From NCBI GenBank assembly GCA_002705205.1, contig PAHP01000006.1, forward strand, positions 62,001 to 126,000: a stretch of DNA of 64,000 bases. Reading direction: 5' to 3'. Shown piece by piece: positions 61,126 through 64,000 of the stretch. Source of the stretch: Flavobacteriales bacterium. Its GTDB lineage: Bacteria > Bacteroidota > Bacteroidia > Flavobacteriales > BACL11. Positions within the stretch are counted from its first letter, which is position 1, and every line of letters starts with the position of its first letter. The position numbers and the translations under genes are program-made. The notes beneath the pieces are model-generated. The model was not told the origin of the DNA. It saw nothing but the letters and a program-made list of their open reading frames with translations, and did not search any database.

Positions 61126-63336
61126 TTAATCTTTAATAGTAAGCCTCAATACAGAGCATGATGAGTTTGATGCAAACTTATCCTTACCTGAGCCAAATAA
61201 CATACTTTTCCAAGTGTCTTGCTTAGGAGTTCCTAATACTAATAAATCATACTCAGCTGTAAGTTCTGATATTAATTCAGAAGGATCTTCTGAAGTTTCA
61301 ATCCTTAATTTAGCAATATCATTGTGCTGATTTAATAATAACTCTGTACTTTTTTTAATGTTTTTAACTTTTTCTTTGGTATTTTCTTCAGAAATAACAT
61401 GTAATAATGTAAAACTAGCATCGTAAAACTTACAAACATTAGCAGTAGTATTAATGAGCTTCCCTATATCCCTACTATTTGGACGTACTGCTAGAACAAC
61501 TTTTCTTATATAACGAACACCATTGTCCTTAAAAAGTGCAAAATTCGAGTTGATATTACTTACTATCCATCCTACAGGGTTATTGATTAAGAATCCATTA
61601 CTTATTCTTCCATTCCAAGAAAGAAGTAGCCAATCAGACTTAGAATGATCAGAAAGAACTTGCATCGTTTCAGAGACATTATGAGTTACAATGGATTCAA
61701 AATCAAGTTTTAAATTATTTACCTCTTGAACAATTGATAATTGCCTTCTTAATGATTTTATTTTTGGAGTTTCAATAAGAACAGCATCTAAGAATGTTTG
61801 GTCTGGAACCTCCTTGATATTAACTACTTGAAGAGTTTTTTTCTTGTTAAGTGCAGCTCCAACTTCAATTAAAGATTCAGGTGAATATTCATTTCCAAAA
61901 AGTGGAATTATCACACCAGCATTTGGATTAATTTGTCCGTCAAGCCAGTCCTTATGTTCTTCATTAATAGCATTATAGTTTGTGTCATGCTTAATATTAT
62001 CACTATTATTATTAAAAAATAGAAATTTTGCAGCGCTCTGGCCATAATTTTTTAAAACTCCTGTTCTAGAAGCTTTAATCCCGTATAAATAAAATATTGT
62101 ACTTCCAATTAATCCAATTATAATCAAAACTAGTATTGGCAACCATCCTAAATAAAATAATAGTACTAGACCGCTAATTATACCGAAAATCTGAACATAA
62201 GGATAAAATGGAGATTTGTAGGTAGGTTTATACCACTGAACTGCCGTTTCTCTAAGAACTATAACAGAGATATTTACAGCTATAAACATACTTACTTTAA
62301 ATGCACTTGCTAACTTGACAATTTTTTCAACATCTAGAAACATTATTATGAATGCCATCATAAGGCAAGTAAGTAATATTGTATTAATTGGAGTTAAGTA
62401 TCTATCATGAACTTTCGAAAGATTATTAGGTAATAATTTATCCATTGCCATAGCAAAAGGGAATCTTGAAGCTGCTAAAACTCCAGAATTAGCCATTGAA
62501 ATAAGTGTAACTACAGCAAGCGCTGCAATTATATAAGCAAATAATTGATTTCCTAATACAAGAGATAATGTATAAATAGGTCTAATATCTTTATTTAATT
62601 CAGCTAATGGAACGTTACCAACTAAAGTGTATGAAATTCCTATATAGATAGCTGTAATAATAATTAAAGAGAGAATCATTGATAAAGGAAGGTTTCTGCT
62701 TGGATTTTTCACTTCTCCTGCTACAGCTGCTATTTTAGTTACTCCGGCATAAGCAATATAAACGAATGCAATTGTGCTTAAGAAAGAACCTGAACCATTA
62801 TTAAAAAATGGATTTAACAAGTCACTTTTTATTTCAGGAATGCCTATAAAAAATAAAGAAATTAAACCTATTAAGCTAAGAGAAATTATAATTATTTGCA
62901 CTTTTCCAACCTTTTTAATTCCAAAGATATTTAAGAACATTATTAAAAATAAAAAGACTAATGATATATATTTCACAAATTCATATGGAATACTAGTCAA
63001 AACATATAGGTATGCACCTAGTCCAATTAATGCAAAAGAACTTTTTAGTATTAATGAGATCCAAAGTCCTAAACCAGATATAGTGCCCATTATAGGTCCA
63101 AAGGCTCTTTCAATATATAAATATGCTCCACCTGACTTTGGCATTGCAGTTGCTAACTCAGATTTAGATAAAACTGCAGGAAGAATGCTAATTGCCGCCA
63201 ACAAGAATGCTAGCCAAACTGATGATCCAGTTTTTACAGCTGCAATACCAGGTATAATAAAGATACCTCCTAGCATTCCTGCTATACATATTGCAATTGC
63301 AGCAGGTAATGATAATGTTCTGTTAAGTTTTTTCAT
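61126..63336 (-). CDS. APC-family amino-acid permease fused to universal stress domains
   Basis: Inner-membrane transporter of 736 residues. About 12 hydrophobic helices fill residues 10-420, with the APC signature SLPAAIAICIAGMLGGIFII and KSELATAMPKSGGAYLYIER. The cytoplasmic C-terminus (about 465-736) looks like two UspA-type domains; the second (VVLAVRPNSRDIGKLINTTA ... YDLLVLGTPKQDTW ... FGSGKDKFASNSSCSVLRL) has the usual G-x-G...S nucleotide-loop order. Such fusions exist in other bacteria; the Usp part may regulate transport. A tiny upstream frame (63333-63347) overlaps its start. Confidence 0.9.
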   Translation of the reverse strand: MKKLNRTLSLPAAIAICIAGMLGGIFIIPGIAAVKTGSSVWLAFLLAAISILPAVLSKSELATAMPKSGGAYLYIERAFGPIMGTISGLGLWISLILKSSFALIGLGAYLYVLTSIPYEFVKYISLVFLFLIMFLNIFGIKKVGKVQIIIISLSLIGLISLFFIGIPEIKSDLLNPFFNNGSGSFLSTIAFVYIAYAGVTKIAAVAGEVKNPSRNLPLSMILSLIIITAIYIGISYTLVGNVPLAELNKDIRPIYTLSLVLGNQLFAYIIAALAVVTLISMANSGVLAASRFPFAMAMDKLLPNNLSKVHDRYLTPINTILLTCLMMAFIIMFLDVEKIVKLASAFKVSMFIAVNISVIVLRETAVQWYKPTYKSPFYPYVQIFGIISGLVLLFYLGWLPILVLIIIGLIGSTIFYLYGIKASRTGVLKNYGQSAAKFLFFNNNSDNIKHDTNYNAINEEHKDWLDGQINPNAGVIIPLFGNEYSPESLIEVGAALNKKKTLQVVNIKEVPDQTFLDAVLIETPKIKSLRRQLSIVQEVNNLKLDFESIVTHNVSETMQVLSDHSKSDWLLLSWNGRISNGFLINNPVGWIVSNINSNFALFKDNGVRYIRKVVLAVRPNSRDIGKLINTTANVCKFYDASFTLLHVISEENTKEKVKNIKKSTELLLNQHNDIAKLRIETSEDPSELISELTAEYDLLVLGTPKQDTWKSMLFGSGKDKFASNSSCSVLRLTIKD

Positions 63337-63347
63337 ACTATAATCAT
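63333..63347 (-). other. Possible leaderless mini-ORF (MIIV) overlapping the permease start
   Basis: On the minus strand the first ATG after the -7 box, 2 nt away, opens a 4-codon frame (Met-Ile-Ile-Val-stop). Its TGA overlaps the permease ATG as ATGA. It could be chance, or it could couple translation of the permease to a leaderless uORF. Confidence 0.25.
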
Positions 63348-63349
63348 TG

Positions 63350-63357
63350 CAAATATA
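63350..63357 (-). promoter_or_regulatory. Predicted -7 box (TATATTTG) for the permease
   Basis: Exact TAnnTTTG match on the minus strand, 13 nt before the permease ATG at 63336 and 2 nt before an out-of-frame ATG. Confidence 0.45.
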
Positions 63358-63401
63358 TATTAATCTGCAAAAATAATTTAGCTATAAGATACTAGATTTA
63401 T

Positions 63402-63409
63402 TAAATTTG
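63402..63409 (+). promoter_or_regulatory. Predicted -7 box (TAAATTTG) for gcvT
   Basis: Exact TAnnTTTG match, 18 nt before the gcvT ATG at 63428. Confidence 0.5.
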
Positions 63410-63427
63410 CACAAAGAAATATTTATA

Positions 63428-64000
63428 ATGAAAAAATTAGTTTTATCAGATGTTCATCTGAGTCTAGGAGGGAAGATGGTTGATTTTGCAGGATACAAAA
63501 TGCCTATCCAATATGCTGATGGTGTAATATCAGAACATAATGCTGTTCGAAATTCAGTCGGTGTATTTGATGTATCTCATATGGGAGAGATTTTTATAAG
63601 TGGAGATAAGGCTTTCAATTTTTTACAATACATAACATCTAATAATCTGAATAAACTTACTCCTGGTAAGGTCCAATACACTTGTTTTCCAAATGATACT
63701 GGAGGTATTGTCGATGATTTTTTGTTATATATGGTTTCTGAGAATAATTATTTAGCAGTAGTAAATGCATCTAATATTCAAAAAGATTTAGATTGGATGA
63801 AAAAACATAACTCTTTTGGTTGCAATATTAACAACCAATCAGAAGAATACTCTTTATTAGCTGTACAAGGACCTAAATCGATTGAACTATTACAGGAACT
63901 AACTAATATTAATTTATCTGAAATAAAGTATTACCACTTTAAAGTTACTTCTATTTCAGGTATTAATAATGTAATTTTATCAAGGACAGGTTATACAGGA
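63428..64000 (+). CDS. gcvT: Glycine cleavage system T protein (aminomethyltransferase), N-terminal part
   Basis: First 191 codons of the T protein, which passes the aminomethyl carbon of glycine to tetrahydrofolate; the rest lies beyond the window. Visible motifs: HLSLGGKMVDFAGYKMPIQY near the N-terminus, SVGVFDVSHMGEIFISG, YTCFPNDTGGIVDDFLLY (GGxxDD folate-site region) and LLAVQGPKS. These are the standard N-terminal GcvT features. A -7 box lies 18 nt before the ATG. It belongs to the same one-carbon network as glyA and ftcD. Confidence 0.95.
   Translation, partial: MKKLVLSDVHLSLGGKMVDFAGYKMPIQYADGVISEHNAVRNSVGVFDVSHMGEIFISGDKAFNFLQYITSNNLNKLTPGKVQYTCFPNDTGGIVDDFLLYMVSENNYLAVVNASNIQKDLDWMKKHNSFGCNINNQSEEYSLLAVQGPKSIELLQELTNINLSEIKYYHFKVTSISGINNVILSRTGYTG

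Noticed and set aside
62774-63343. Open frame of 189 codons on the plus strand opposite the permease
   Set aside because: It mirrors the permease coding region, has no recognised motif and would end at the permease promoter.
1-64000. tRNA, rRNA, CRISPR arrays, insertion sequences, prophage, toxin-antitoxin or defence genes
   Set aside because: Looked for by eye on both strands; no cloverleaf, regular spaced repeat, transposase, integrase or known defence motif was found.

Overview
The window looks like a piece of chromosome from a low-GC member of the Bacteroidota, most likely a marine Flavobacteriales relative. The reasons are: two very large secreted proteins ending in the gliding-motility-associated (type B) type IX secretion sorting domain and others with type A-like tails; an OmpA/PD40/TPR protein and an OstA-like protein of Bacteroidota type; a transketolase split into N- and C-terminal subunits; many lipoproteins; no Shine-Dalgarno-like sequences; and many copies of the Bacteroidota -7 promoter element TAnnTTTG in front of genes. 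I see no rRNA, tRNA, CRISPR array, insertion sequence or prophage. Coding density is very high. No gap without a gene exceeds about 210 bases; the largest (11960-12113, 37184-37344, 52641-52816, 53915-54075) hold promoters, a terminator and, in one case, a possible gene fragment.

Layout. 1-11.0 kb: start of a lipoprotein gene, ftcD (histidine breakdown/folate), divergent queE (queuosine precursor) coupled to an OmpA-type envelope protein, then a minus-strand block read glyA-rel-fur family-purA-ostA-like. 11.0-22.7 kb (plus): a nitronate monooxygenase-like flavoprotein, a 1136-residue type IX cargo protein, then guaB followed by a periplasmic folding cluster (double-parvulin PPIase, SurA-like lipoprotein, SurA) and moxR and def. 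22.7-30.1 kb: minus-strand FAH-family hydrolase, DEDDh exonuclease and 2-oxoacid dehydrogenase E2; recR; a Na+/solute symporter; lgt; mtaB. 30.2-37.6 kb (plus): a 1786-residue PKD-repeat surface protein, a peptide-ABC-type binding lipoprotein and a small Cys-rich lipoprotein. 37.7-48.3 kb: pheT, an FAD-dependent dehydrogenase, a DUF4294 protein, a 3-hydroxyacyl-CoA dehydrogenase, a secreted M43 metalloprotease, lipoproteins, pcm, a PhnA-like protein and two tandem Cys-rich lipoproteins. 48.3-64 kb: a four-gene minus operon (split transketolase with a vWA gene between its halves, then a class III aminotransferase), ychF, parE-(membrane protein)-parC, a choice-of-anchor-B type IX cargo, an amino-acid permease with universal-stress domains, and the start of gcvT.

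Most genes are housekeeping. No clearly new multi-gene system is visible. The points most worth a second look are: a group of genes whose -7 promoter box sits only 4-5 nt before the start codon (possible leaderless mRNAs); a terminator-like hairpin whose loop holds the start codon of the next gene; an 18-codon relic of a lost type IX cargo gene right after the symporter; an internally duplicated Lgt; the vWA gene inserted between the two transketolase subunits; and the small membrane protein sandwiched between parE and parC.
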